Assembly (NCBI GenBank): GCA_964244295.1 | Contig: CAXTIG010000006.1 | Span: 62,001 to 126,000, forward strand | Length of the DNA stretch: 64,000 nucleotides | Reading direction: 5' to 3' | DNA from: JAJAZB01 sp964244295 | Lineage (GTDB): Bacteria > Bacteroidota > Bacteroidia > Cytophagales > Spirosomataceae | Part shown: in pieces, positions 43,592-52,391 of the stretch | How the letters are laid out: each line of letters opens with the position of its first letter | Position numbering within the stretch: position 1 is the stretch's first letter | Notes under the pieces: model-generated | Told to the model about the DNA's origin: nothing | Seen by the model: only the letters and a program-made list of their open reading frames with translations | The model's database searches: none | Translations under genes and position numbers: made by a program

Positions 43592-43674
43592 CCCCAACCC
43601 CCGAAGGGGGCGTTTTGTATGAAAAACAAGAACGAAACACCAGCAGAAACGCCCCCTTCGGGGGTTGGGGGGCT
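43589..43674. repeat. CCCCAACCCCCGAAG-type inverted repeat spanning a stop and a start
   Basis: The left arm (43590-43615) and right arm (43647-43674) pair fully apart from two extra G. The first bases give the TAG stop of the cytochrome gene; the loop has the ATG of the sulfite dehydrogenase; the right arm encodes its residues 10-19. Folding would hide or expose the start region. Confidence 0.9.
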
Positions 43675-44851
43675 TTTTACCCGCCGCACCTTCCTCGGCA
43701 GCGCAGCAGTGGTCTTAGCGCAAACCGCCTCCGGCCAAATCGTGCAGGTGCCCGGCGACCCGACCCAAACGCCCGGCGTCCCGCCGGGACAAGTCGGCAC
43801 GCGGTCGCCGTTTGAAAAGCTGGTCAAAGCCCCGTCAGACATTTCTTCGCGCTCGCCCTTGCAGAATTTGCACGGCATCATCACGCCCTCGGATTTGCAC
43901 TTCGAGCGGCACCACAACGGCGTGCCGGCCATCGACCCGGCCCGGCACGAGTTGGTGATTCACGGGTTGGTCGAGCGGCCGATGGTAGTTAAACTTTCTG
44001 ATTTGAAACGCTTTCCCTCCGTTTCAAAAATCAATTTTCTGGAATGTTCGGGAAATTTCCGGACGGGAAAAGAAACCATGACCCCGCAGGAAATCGCCGG
44101 TCTCACCAGCCAGAGCGAGTGGACGGGCGTGCCGCTTTCAACGATTTTTCGCGAAGTGGGCGTAAAACCCAACGCGACCTGGTTTCTGGCCGAAGGCGGC
44201 GACGCAGCCAAAATGACCCGCAGCATTCCCGTAAAAAAAGGCTGGGACGACGCGCTCCTCGCCTACGCCCAGAACGGCGAGGCGCTCCGGCCCGAACAGG
44301 GCTACCCGGTACGGCTTTTTTTGCCCGGCTGGGAAGGAAACATGAGCGTGAAATGGCTGCGCCGACTCGAACTCGGCGACGCCCCCTGGCACACCCGCGA
44401 GGAAACCTCGAAGTACACCGAAGGCATCAAAGATGGAAAAGTGCGGCAGTTCAGTTTCGACATCGATGCCCGGTCCGTCATCACCTTTCCGACGTATCCC
44501 CGACAAGTCGAAAAAGGGTACATCGAAATCCGGGGCCTGGCCTGGAGCGGGCGCGGCAAGGTGGCGAAGGTGGAAGTCAGCACCGACGGCGGCAAAACCT
44601 GGAATCTGGCCCGTTTGCAGGAACCGGTGCTGGATAAAGCCCACACGCAGTTTCGCTACCTTTGGAACTGGAACGGCGACGAAACGGCCATCGCCAGCCG
44701 GGTTACCGACGAAACGGGCTACGTGCAACCGACTTACGCGCAATTGGTCGAAGCGAGGGGGCCGGAAATGGGCGGCTACCACCTCAACCCGATTACGACC
44801 TGGGTTGTGAAACGCGACGGGCGGGTGCTGAACCAGCCGGAGGCGAGGTAA
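43619..44851 (+). CDS. SoxC/SorA-type sulfite dehydrogenase, molybdenum subunit
   Basis: Protein of 410 aa. A Tat signal TRRTFLGSAAVVLAQ starts at residue 21, so it is exported folded with its cofactor. The molybdenum-binding Cys is C143 in INFLECSGNFRTGKE. Further family blocks are EWTGVPLSTIFREVGV, YPVRLFLPGWEGNMSVKWLRRLELGD and the dimerisation domain (GLAWSGRGKVAKVEVSTDGGKTW). It oxidises sulfite (or protein-bound sulfur in Sox systems) in the periplasm and passes electrons to the cytochrome c encoded just upstream. No soxAXYZB genes are seen. Confidence 0.9.
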   Translation: MKNKNETPAETPPSGVGGLFTRRTFLGSAAVVLAQTASGQIVQVPGDPTQTPGVPPGQVGTRSPFEKLVKAPSDISSRSPLQNLHGIITPSDLHFERHHNGVPAIDPARHELVIHGLVERPMVVKLSDLKRFPSVSKINFLECSGNFRTGKETMTPQEIAGLTSQSEWTGVPLSTIFREVGVKPNATWFLAEGGDAAKMTRSIPVKKGWDDALLAYAQNGEALRPEQGYPVRLFLPGWEGNMSVKWLRRLELGDAPWHTREETSKYTEGIKDGKVRQFSFDIDARSVITFPTYPRQVEKGYIEIRGLAWSGRGKVAKVEVSTDGGKTWNLARLQEPVLDKAHTQFRYLWNWNGDETAIASRVTDETGYVQPTYAQLVEARGPEMGGYHLNPITTWVVKRDGRVLNQPEAR

Positions 44852-44863
44852 TACCGCCCAACT

Positions 44864-44918
44864 CTGTCATCCCGAGCACTGCCCGCAACTCCGTTGCGGG
44901 CAGTGCTCGGGATGACAG
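44864..44918. repeat. Perfect 26-bp GTCATCCC-type hairpin
   Basis: Arms 44864-44889 and 44893-44918 are perfectly complementary with a 3-nt loop, starting 12 nt after the sulfite dehydrogenase stop. It is likely to fold tightly in RNA; no long U-tract follows on either strand. Confidence 0.92.
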
Positions 44919-44950
44919 GGCCGGGGATAAATTTTAAACACAAACTCCGC

Positions 44951-46420
44951 ATGAGCAAAACCGACTTCGACGCCATCGTGGTGGGTTCCGGCCCCAACGG
45001 ACTATCCGCCGCCATCACCCTCCAACGGGCCGGGCTTTCCGTGCTGGTGCTTGAAGGGAAAGATACCCTCGGCGGGGGCCTGCGCTCGGCGGAGTTGACG
45101 CTGCCCGGTTTTACGCACGACATCTGCTCAGCCATTCACCCGATGGCGGTGGGGTCACCGTTTTTCCAAACATTGCCCCTGCACGAACACGGTTTGGAAT
45201 TCATCAACCCGCCCCTCGCCGCCGCGCACCCCTTCGACGACGGCACGGCGGCCATTCTCAGCCAATCCATCGACGAAACGGCCTGGCGCCTCGGAGCCGA
45301 TGAGCAAACCTACCGCTCACTTTTTCAAACGCTGACCGACGACTGGCCCCACCTCGCCCCCAACCTGCTCGGCCCGCTCACCGTCCCCAGTCACCCCTTC
45401 GATTTCGCCCGGTTTGGCTTGAGAGCGTTGCCTTCGGCGCTCTTCGGCGCGAAGCGGTTTAAAACCGAAGCGGCGCAGGGCCTCTGGGCGGGCATGGCCG
45501 CACACGCCATTCAGCCGCTTTCCAACCTGGCTACTTCGGCCATCGCGCTGGTGCTGATGACGGTCGGGCACCGCTACGGCTGGCCCATGACACAGGGCGG
45601 TTCGCAGCGCCTGGCCGACGCGCTGGTGAGTTATTTTCACCAGTTGGGTGGAAAAACGGAGACAAATTTTTACGTCAAAACCCTCGACCAACTGCCTTCG
45701 GCGCGGGCGGTGTTGTTCGACCTGACGCCGAGGCAGTTGCTCCAGATCGCCGGGCACCGGTTTTCGGCGCTGTACCGGCATCAATTGGAGCGCTACCGCT
45801 ACGGCATGGGCGTGTTTAAGGTGGATTGGGCGCTCGACGGCCCGATTCCCTTCCGCGCCGCCGAATGCACCAAAGCCGGGACGATTCACCTCGGCGGCAC
45901 GCTGCGGGAAATTGCTGAGGGCGAAGCCGCCACGGCGGGCGGAACTCAAGCAAAAAAACCCTTCGTGCTGCTGGCCCAGCAAAGCCAATTCGACCCCACG
46001 CGGGCACCCGTCGGCAAGCACACGGCCTGGGCCTACTGCCACGTCCCCAACGGGTCGCCCATCGACATGACCGAAATCATCGAGCGGCAGGTGGAGCGCT
46101 TCGCTCCCGGCTTCCGCGACCGGATTCTGGCCCGGCACACGCTGAACCCCGCCCAGATGGAAGCCCACAACCCCAACTACGTCGGCGGCGACATCAACGG
46201 CGGCATCCAGGATTTGGGGCAGTTGTTCACCCGGCCCGCGCTGCGGCTTTCGCCCTACCGCACCTCGGCGAAGGGCCTCTACCTCTGCTCGTCGTCCACC
46301 CCGCCCGGCGGGGGCGTTCACGGGATGGGCGGCTACCACGCCGCCCGCCGGGCGTTGCGCGACGTGTTCGGGCGTTCGGCCTCGCTTGTTCAACCCACCG
46401 AATCCATTTCTCAGCCATGA
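44951..46420 (+). CDS. FAD-dependent oxidoreductase, phytoene-desaturase-like
   Basis: Protein of 489 aa from ATG 44951 (MSKTDFDAIVVGSGPNGLSAAI). The N-terminal dinucleotide motif GSGPNGLSAA and VLVLEGKDTLGGGLRS, together with the C-terminal SSTPPGGGVHGMGGYHAARRAL, place it in the NAD(P)/FAD oxidoreductase group related to phytoene desaturase and CrtI. The actual substrate is unknown. It overlaps the creatininase gene by an ATGA junction, so the two are translationally coupled. Confidence 0.85.
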   Translation: MSKTDFDAIVVGSGPNGLSAAITLQRAGLSVLVLEGKDTLGGGLRSAELTLPGFTHDICSAIHPMAVGSPFFQTLPLHEHGLEFINPPLAAAHPFDDGTAAILSQSIDETAWRLGADEQTYRSLFQTLTDDWPHLAPNLLGPLTVPSHPFDFARFGLRALPSALFGAKRFKTEAAQGLWAGMAAHAIQPLSNLATSAIALVLMTVGHRYGWPMTQGGSQRLADALVSYFHQLGGKTETNFYVKTLDQLPSARAVLFDLTPRQLLQIAGHRFSALYRHQLERYRYGMGVFKVDWALDGPIPFRAAECTKAGTIHLGGTLREIAEGEAATAGGTQAKKPFVLLAQQSQFDPTRAPVGKHTAWAYCHVPNGSPIDMTEIIERQVERFAPGFRDRILARHTLNPAQMEAHNPNYVGGDINGGIQDLGQLFTRPALRLSPYRTSAKGLYLCSSSTPPGGGVHGMGGYHAARRALRDVFGRSASLVQPTESISQP

Positions 46421-47355
46421 AAAAAAGACGCTGGCAGTTGTACATCGCGGTCCTGAGTTTATTGGGCAGGACCGCATTGTCCCAAACCAACCCGCTCTGG
46501 CACGAGCAGAAGGTGAAAAACTACCTGCCGCACATGACCGTGCCGGAGGTGCGTGACTTCCTCAGCCGCAGCGACCTGGTGATTATTCCCGTCGCGGCGC
46601 TGGAGCAGCACGGCCTGCACCTGCCCATCGGCACCGATTACCTCAACGGCGTCGAGCGGGCCAAGTTGGTGGCCCAGAAAACCGACGTGCTGGTGGCCCC
46701 GGTGCTGTTGGCGGGGCAGTCGCCCTACCACATGGAGTTTCCCGGAACCATCACGCTTTCCGCCGAAACCATCGTGAAGGTTCACCTCGAAGCCGTGCAA
46801 TCCCTGCTCCGGCACGGGTTCAAGCGATTTCTGATTCTCAACGCCCACGGCGGCAACGCGGCCATTTGTACCTACCTCGTCGACCGCATCAACCAGGAAA
46901 CGGCGGGCATCGCCGTCAACCTGACCGAGGCCATTGCGCCCTACCGCAAGCGTCCGGCTGCTCCGGCCACCACCGCTACCACCCCGGCCACGCGGGTGTT
47001 CGACCGCCACGCGGGGGTGAACGAAACCTCCTCGTCGCTCTACCTCATTCCCAACCTCGTGGCCCTCGACGAGGCCGAACCCGCCACGCTGACCATGCCC
47101 AAGCACCTCGACGCCCTGGTGCCGAAAGTGCTGGCAGGCGACCAGACCGCCACGCTGGTACTGCTGGCCGAAGGCTTGAAGGCAAAAGAAACCGGCAAGA
47201 AAACCTCCGCTGCCGAAATGTCTACGACGGGTGTGTGGGGCATCGGCAATTTAAAAACGGCGTCGGCGGAACGCGGTCGCGACGAAGCCGAGCGCTTCGT
47301 GGAGACCACCGTGCAATTCATCGAAGAATGGAAACAGTTACGCCCAAAAAACTAA
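46417..47355 (+). CDS. Creatininase-family amidohydrolase, exported
   Basis: Protein of 312 aa. An N-terminal signal-like segment (LYIAVLSLLGRTALSQ) is unusual for the family and suggests a periplasmic enzyme. Metal-site blocks are visible: VIIPVAALEQHGLHLPIGTDYLN (Glu and His), SPYHMEFPGTITLS, and NAHGGNAAI. After the HAGVNETSSSLYLIPNLV stretch the C-terminus is Ala/Lys-rich. Creatininase-fold proteins hydrolyse creatinine, formamides or related cyclic amides. The substrate here is unknown. Confidence 0.87.
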   Translation: MKKRRWQLYIAVLSLLGRTALSQTNPLWHEQKVKNYLPHMTVPEVRDFLSRSDLVIIPVAALEQHGLHLPIGTDYLNGVERAKLVAQKTDVLVAPVLLAGQSPYHMEFPGTITLSAETIVKVHLEAVQSLLRHGFKRFLILNAHGGNAAICTYLVDRINQETAGIAVNLTEAIAPYRKRPAAPATTATTPATRVFDRHAGVNETSSSLYLIPNLVALDEAEPATLTMPKHLDALVPKVLAGDQTATLVLLAEGLKAKETGKKTSAAEMSTTGVWGIGNLKTASAERGRDEAERFVETTVQFIEEWKQLRPKN

Positions 47356-48821
47356 CGCCGGCTTCCCAAGCAGCCAACGTCCCGCGCTGGCTGGGGTACC
47401 TGCCCTTGCTGGCGGGGCCGGGCTTATTTGCGCTCGTAGCGTATTCGGGGCTTATTCCGCTCGACCCCGGCGTGCTGAACGTACTCGGCATCGCCGTCTG
47501 GATGATTTTCTGGTGGATTACCGAGGTCGTACCCATGCCCGTAACGGCCTTTTTGCCGCTGGTCCTGTTTCCTTCCCTCCACATTCTGGACCTCAACGCC
47601 ACGGCGGCGCACTACGCCAGCCCGACGATTTTTCTGTTTTTATCGGGATTTATTTTCGCTCTCGCGGTCGAAAAACACCGGCTCCACGCCCGCGTGGCGC
47701 TCCACATCGTGCGCCTGTTGGGCACGGGCAGCGACCGGCTGACCCTGGGGTTCAGCGTCGCGACGGCCTTCGTGAGTATGTGGGTCAACAACACGGCGGC
47801 GGCGCTGCTCCTGCTGCCCATCGCCACGTCGGTGCTGACGCTGATGGAACTTGACTTCTCGAACCGGGGCTTACACGCCGAGTTTCGGAAGTTTGCCGCC
47901 AGCCTGCTGCTGGGCGTGGCCTACGGGGCCAGCATCGGCGGCATTGCTACGCTAATCGGCACCCCCACCAACGCCGTACTGCTCGGTTACCTCCGCGCCC
48001 GCTACGACGTCGATGTGTCGTTCGCCGGGTGGTTTTTAGTGGGTTTTCCGCTGGCCGTGCTGATGCTGGTGGCGGCCTATTTTATTTTGGTGAAACTCGT
48101 GTTTCGCAGCGGAGTGCGGGCCTTGCCCGGTGCGTCGGAAATCATCGGGCGTAAAATCGCCGAATTGGGGCCGGTTACGTTTCAGGAATACGCCGTGAGC
48201 GCCGTGTTTCTGCTCACGGCCACGGGCTGGATTCTGCGCCTGCCGCTGGCGCGGGGGTTGGGCTTCGATTTCCTGAGTGACGCGCTCATCGGCATGACGG
48301 GGGCCTTGCTGCTGTTTCTGATTCCCGACCTCCGGGGCAAGGCCCGGTACCTCTTCGATTGGAAAAGCATGGAAAACCTGCCCTGGGGCATTTTATTCAT
48401 CATCGGCGGCGGGTTGGCGCTGGCCAAAACGCTCGAAAACTCCGGCCTCATCCGCTTGATTGGCGAAACCATCGCGGCCTCCGGCACCACTCGCTACCTG
48501 CCCACGCTGGCAGCGGTGACGGGCGTGGTGTTGCTCCTGAAGCTCATCATCGCCAACACCGCCCTGGCGACGATTTCCCTGCCGATGGTGTTCGGCATCG
48601 CCGAAGCCACCGGCATCGACCCCTTGCTGCTCGGTGCTCCCGTCACCTTCGCGGCCAGTTTTGCCTTCATGTTCCCGATGTCGACCCCGCCCAACGCCAT
48701 CGTGCTCACGACCGGCCACGTGCGGGTACCCGACATGGTGCGGGCGGGAACTCTACTCACCCTCGTCGGATTTTTGTTGCTGCTCGCCTTTTCGGGGGCG
48801 TACCGATGGATGGTTTTGTAG
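47328..48821 (+). CDS. DASS/SLC13 family anion transporter
   Basis: Protein of 497 aa starting at ATG 47328 (METVTPKKLTPASQ), overlapping the creatininase stop by 28 nt. The open frame continues much further upstream, but that is a shadow of the creatininase gene. About eleven membrane helices carry the two SLC13 signatures: VNNTAAALLLLPIATSVL and, in the second half, LPMVFGIAEATGIDP with FMFPMSTPPNAIV. Members move dicarboxylates or sulfate with sodium. With a sulfite dehydrogenase upstream, sulfate is a reasonable guess. The stop codon lies in an inverted repeat. Confidence 0.87.
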   Translation: METVTPKKLTPASQAANVPRWLGYLPLLAGPGLFALVAYSGLIPLDPGVLNVLGIAVWMIFWWITEVVPMPVTAFLPLVLFPSLHILDLNATAAHYASPTIFLFLSGFIFALAVEKHRLHARVALHIVRLLGTGSDRLTLGFSVATAFVSMWVNNTAAALLLLPIATSVLTLMELDFSNRGLHAEFRKFAASLLLGVAYGASIGGIATLIGTPTNAVLLGYLRARYDVDVSFAGWFLVGFPLAVLMLVAAYFILVKLVFRSGVRALPGASEIIGRKIAELGPVTFQEYAVSAVFLLTATGWILRLPLARGLGFDFLSDALIGMTGALLLFLIPDLRGKARYLFDWKSMENLPWGILFIIGGGLALAKTLENSGLIRLIGETIAASGTTRYLPTLAAVTGVVLLLKLIIANTALATISLPMVFGIAEATGIDPLLLGAPVTFAASFAFMFPMSTPPNAIVLTTGHVRVPDMVRAGTLLTLVGFLLLLAFSGAYRWMVL

Positions 48822-48885
48822 GGGCGCTTGCCTCCGCCCGCGTGCTCGTAATCCGACCAGGGGCGGAGGCATGCACCGCCCCTAC
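48818..48885. repeat. TAGGGGCG-type inverted repeat (copy 1)
   Basis: Left arm 48818-48839 (GTAGGGGCGCTTGCCTCCGCCC with gaps) pairs with 48861-48885. The TAG of the DASS gene is bases 2-4 of the element. A relative lies at 58548-58636. Confidence 0.85.
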
Positions 48886-48945
48886 GTTGCCAATTTTCAA
48901 AAAGATACCCCAAGTCTTTCCAACTCTAATTCCCCCCAAAACCCC

Positions 48946-49500
48946 ATGAAAAACGCCCTCCTCCTCGCCGCGTTGCTCGCCAGCGCGCCCGCCATTCAGG
49001 CCCAGTACACCACCCCGCCCGCAACGGATGCGCCCTACAAAGGCGTGCTCGTGAAACGCACGGCCCTCGTCGTGGCCTCGTTCGACCAGTCGCTGAAATT
49101 ATACCGCGACGTGCTCGGTTTTCAACTCAACGGCATTTCGGTCGATAAACCCGGCAGCTACGGCTACGAGGTGTTCGACGTGCCCGCCCAAGTTCAGACG
49201 CGCTTCGCCACCTTCAACTCCGGCGCTTCTCAGGTGCGCTCGCTGGCATTGGTCGAAGTGCCCGGCGTGACCTTCGACCCCAAAGGTCCCGAACCCGCCG
49301 TGCTGGTACTCAACGCCAACGGGCGGCTCGACGAAATTCTGGCGGGCCTCAAAACCCTCGGCCTGAAGGTGTTGCCGGAGCGTAGCCTCGGCTCACCCAC
49401 GCAGGGCACGGGCCGGGAAGTGGGTTTCCTCGATTTCGACAACCACACGATTGTGCTTTACCAGTTTCCTAACCCGACCGACCCGCCGAGCAAGCTTTAA
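48946..49500 (+). CDS. Exported VOC (glyoxalase/dioxygenase fold) protein
   Basis: Protein of 184 aa from ATG 48946 (MKNALLLAALLASAPAIQAQ), a signal peptide. The VOC fold is read from KRTALVVASFDQSLKLYRDVLGFQLNG and REVGFLDFDNHTIVLYQFP, the latter holding the usual metal-site region, although the canonical first His is replaced (KRTAL instead of an H at that position). Function unknown. It follows the DASS gene in the same direction after a repeat-containing gap. Confidence 0.8.
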   Translation: MKNALLLAALLASAPAIQAQYTTPPATDAPYKGVLVKRTALVVASFDQSLKLYRDVLGFQLNGISVDKPGSYGYEVFDVPAQVQTRFATFNSGASQVRSLALVEVPGVTFDPKGPEPAVLVLNANGRLDEILAGLKTLGLKVLPERSLGSPTQGTGREVGFLDFDNHTIVLYQFPNPTDPPSKL

Positions 49501-49588
49501 GGTTGAAGACGTCATGCCGTCACCAAACTAGTTATCCGCCCGTCGCCAAGCCGGCGGGCGTCGCACAAAATATTTTTCTGAATACCAC

Positions 49589-50611
49589 ATGGCAAGTGTA
49601 CACACAATTGAAATTGGCGACGGGCATGAACTGGAATCCCTGCGGTTGGTCCAACGTTCGCCAACCGCCCTGGCTCCTGCACAACTGCGGGTTCGGGTGC
49701 GGGCCGTTTCGCTCAACTACCGGGATTTGCTGGTGGTCAAAGGCATTAGCCGCTGGAAGGCGCCGGTTGGCCGGATTCCGGCTTCGGACGGGGCCGGCGA
49801 AGTGGTGGAAGTCGGTACGGCCGTGACCAAATTTAAGGTTGGCGACCGGGTGGCCGGGTTGTTTTTGCCCAACTGGACCAGTGGGCGGCTGAAACCGGAA
49901 GGGCTGTTGCGGGCACCCGGCGGAGCCAGCTACGACGGATACTTGGCCGAATACACGGTGCGCGGCGAGGACGAACTCATAAAAATCCCTTCCTACCTGA
50001 GTTTTGAGGAGGCGTCCACCCTGCCCTGCGCGGCGCTCACGGCCTGGCACGGCCTGGTGGAGGAAGGCCGCGTCAAGGCGGGCGATACCGTGCTCATTCA
50101 AGGCACCGGCGGCGTGTCCTTGTTTTCGCTGCAACTCGCGCTGCTTTCGGGGGCGGAAGTCATCGTTTTGTCGAGCAGCGACGAAAAACTGGAACGCGTT
50201 CGGCAGTTGGGGGCGCGGCACCACATCAACTACGTGTCCACACCCGACTGGCCAGCGCGGGTGCTGGACCTCACGGATGGGCGGGGCGTGGACCACGTCG
50301 TGGAAGTGGTGGGGGCCAGCCACATCAACAAATCCCTGGAGGCCGTGGCGGTGGCGGGCACCGTTTCCCTCATCGGCCTCATCGAAGGATTGAAAGGCGA
50401 CCTCAACACCGAGAAAATCATGGGCAAACAGGTTCGCCTGCAAGGCATTGAAGTCGGCTCGACCGTCATGTTTGAAAACCTGAACCGGGCACTTGCGGCC
50501 GCCCGATTACGGCCCGTCATCGACCGGGTGTTTTCCTTCGATGAATTCCGGGAGGCATACGCCTACCTGAACGAAGGACGGCATTTTGGCAAGGTGTGCA
50601 TCGCGCTTTAG
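49589..50611 (+). CDS. Zinc-less MDR alcohol dehydrogenase/quinone-reductase-like
   Basis: Protein of 340 aa. The MDR fold is clear: VSLNYRDLLVVKGISRW, PASDGAGEVVEVGTAVTKFKVGDRVAGLF, the cofactor-binding TVLIQGTGGVSLFSLQLA, and VDHVVEVVGASHINKSLEAV. Ligands of the catalytic and structural zinc (GHE, the four-Cys lobe) are absent, which points to the quinone oxidoreductase-like subgroup using NADPH. Substrate unknown. Confidence 0.88.
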   Translation: MASVHTIEIGDGHELESLRLVQRSPTALAPAQLRVRVRAVSLNYRDLLVVKGISRWKAPVGRIPASDGAGEVVEVGTAVTKFKVGDRVAGLFLPNWTSGRLKPEGLLRAPGGASYDGYLAEYTVRGEDELIKIPSYLSFEEASTLPCAALTAWHGLVEEGRVKAGDTVLIQGTGGVSLFSLQLALLSGAEVIVLSSSDEKLERVRQLGARHHINYVSTPDWPARVLDLTDGRGVDHVVEVVGASHINKSLEAVAVAGTVSLIGLIEGLKGDLNTEKIMGKQVRLQGIEVGSTVMFENLNRALAAARLRPVIDRVFSFDEFREAYAYLNEGRHFGKVCIAL

Positions 50612-50639
50612 AAGCGGTTTGGACAGTTTCAAGGTCGAA

Positions 50640-50828
50640 TCGCAACTGCTGCTGCTGAATCCCGACCTAGTCCGGGCGAAAGAGCGGCAGGCCGCCAACC
50701 GGTTTTCCATCAACGGCGTGGACCTGACCAGGCAGGGGAAAATTCAGGAAATTGGTCTACAACTCGTTGACTACCAAGCAAAATTAACCGTCGAATTGAT
50801 TCGGCAGCGCAGCAACCGACCCAATTGA
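50640..50828 (+). pseudogene. Orphan C-terminal fragment, unrecognised
   Basis: From about 50640 the frame reads VESQLLLLNPDLVRAKERQA, then NRFSINGVDLTRQGKIQEIG and LQLVDYQAKLTVELIRQR, ending at TGA. It lacks a convincing start of its own (the open frame runs back into the upstream gene) and looks like the tail of a larger lost helical protein. No family was recognised. Confidence 0.35.
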
Positions 50829-50886
50829 AATCCGACCGAAGCCAAAAAAGAACGTACTTTAACCCTAGTTTTCCAACCTAACCACG

Positions 50887-52254
50887 ATGCCAACTCCTTC
50901 CAAAAGCCCCACCGACCTGCCCCAATCCGACGACCCGATTGGTCGCGTCAACTCTTCGCCCTTCGCCACCCTCACCGAAGACTGGTGGGCGGTGCTTATC
51001 GGCAGCGTCGTCATCGGCGGGGTATTGCTGGCGGCGGCGTTTTTTTTGAACGGGGAAAAATTTCCCGGCCCGGTTTACGCCTGGACCACTGCCGACGACC
51101 TAGCCGGGAAGGTGTTCGCTCCGGCCAACCTCGCGCTGCTCGCGGGAATCGGGCTGGTGTTTTTGGCGCTGTCGGGTCTGGCCATTCAGGCGGCGGGCGG
51201 GAATTTTGGCCGGTATGCCACGGGCTTTGCGCTGATTTTCGGCCTGGCTTTCGTCTCGCTGGTGCTGGCGGGCAACAAAACCATCAACGGGTTGGGCATC
51301 GAGTACGTGGTGTTTGCCCTGCTCATCGGCCTGGCCCTCGGCAACCTGACGAAGGTTCCGGTTTGGCTGCGCGAGGCGGCGCGGTCGGAGTTTTTTATCA
51401 AAACCGGGCTGGTCATTCTGGGCACGAGCGTGTTGTTTACCGACATCGTCAAGGCGGGAATTCCTGGCTTGTTGCAATCGGTGCTGGTCGTGCTGGTGGT
51501 CTGGTTTTTTGCGCTCTGGCTGGCCCGGCGACTGAAGGTGGACGACGAATTTGGGGTCATCCTCGCCTCGGCGGTGGCGATTTGCGGGGTGTCGGCGGCC
51601 ATTGTGGCGAGCGGGGCCATTGGGGGCGACAAAAAGAAACTTTCGTACATCACCACGCTCGTGCTGCTGGTGGCCCTGCCGATGATGGTGCTCCAACCCT
51701 GGGCCGTGCGCGAGTTCGGCATTCCTGAAGTGGTGGGCGGGGCCTGGCTCGGTGGCACGCTCGACACCACGGCCTCGGTTACGGCGGCGGCGGCGCTGGT
51801 CGGGCCACTGGCGCTGAAAGCGGGGGTGATCGTGAAGTTTTCGCAAAACGTCCTCATCGGCTTCGCCGCGTTTTTCATCGCGATTTGGTGGACGTTTAAA
51901 AAGAACCCGGCGGGAAACCCGACCGGCGAAAAACCCAGTCTGGGCGTGGTCTGGGAGCGTTTTCCCAAATTCGTCCTTGGTTTCATCGGAGCCTCGCTGC
52001 TGTTCTCCTTTTTGATTCCCGGCGACGTGGTCAAGCAGGTGGGCAGCGGGCTGAACGCGCTGCGCACGGTCTGGTTCGCGCTGGCCTTCGTGGCCATCGG
52101 ATTGGAGGCGCGCTTTGCCGATTTGGTGAAACTCGAAGGTGGTAAACCCGCCCTGGCCTTCATCGGGGCGCAGGTATTCAACATCATCTGGACGCTGCTC
52201 TGGGCGTATTTGCTGTTCGGCGGGATTTTGTTTCCCGCCCCGGATTTGCAGTAG
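50887..52254 (+). CDS. YeiH/UPF0324 family putative sulfate exporter
   Basis: Protein of 455 aa. About eleven membrane helices; UPF0324 signatures include EYVVFALLIGLALGN, FFIKTGLVILGTSVLF, ASAVAICGVSAAIVASGAI and GGTLDTTASVTAAAALVG. The family is annotated as putative sulfate exporters on genetic evidence from a few members. An N-terminal addition of about 60 residues precedes the core. It is the second likely anion/sulfate transporter of the locus and supports a sulfur-oxidation theme. A perfect 25-bp palindrome follows. Confidence 0.87.
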   Translation: MPTPSKSPTDLPQSDDPIGRVNSSPFATLTEDWWAVLIGSVVIGGVLLAAAFFLNGEKFPGPVYAWTTADDLAGKVFAPANLALLAGIGLVFLALSGLAIQAAGGNFGRYATGFALIFGLAFVSLVLAGNKTINGLGIEYVVFALLIGLALGNLTKVPVWLREAARSEFFIKTGLVILGTSVLFTDIVKAGIPGLLQSVLVVLVVWFFALWLARRLKVDDEFGVILASAVAICGVSAAIVASGAIGGDKKKLSYITTLVLLVALPMMVLQPWAVREFGIPEVVGGAWLGGTLDTTASVTAAAALVGPLALKAGVIVKFSQNVLIGFAAFFIAIWWTFKKNPAGNPTGEKPSLGVVWERFPKFVLGFIGASLLFSFLIPGDVVKQVGSGLNALRTVWFALAFVAIGLEARFADLVKLEGGKPALAFIGAQVFNIIWTLLWAYLLFGGILFPAPDLQ

Positions 52255-52279
52255 GCGAATACCAATCGGGTGCTGATTA

Positions 52280-52334
52280 TTTCCCGCAGATTGCGCAGAT
52301 TTTCGCAGAGAAAATCTGCGCAATCTGCGGGAAA
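52280..52334. repeat. Perfect 25-bp inverted repeat after the YeiH-like gene
   Basis: Arms 52280-52304 and 52310-52334 (TTTCCCGCAGATTGCGCAGA...) are perfectly complementary with a 5-nt loop, 25 nt past the stop. It is likely to act as a 3' hairpin. Confidence 0.92.
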
Positions 52335-52391
52335 ACGTTCCGGGTCGATGGGTAACAACTAAAGAGTCCCGACTGACAAACCCCTGTCCTG

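Noticed and set aside
44864..44918. Interpretation of this and similar perfect hairpins as rho-independent terminators
   Set aside because: The stems are strong but lack a U-tract on either strand, so they are reported as repeats. Real terminators with U-tracts in this window are listed separately.
46866..47327. N-terminal extension of the DASS transporter by 154 codons
   Set aside because: This part overlaps the creatininase gene in another frame and translates to Arg/His-rich sequence with no membrane or family features; ATG 47328 begins a normal transporter.
51100..52358. Long minus-strand frames opposite the YeiH-like gene
   Set aside because: Antisense shadows with Gln/Arg/His-rich translation and no recognisable domain.
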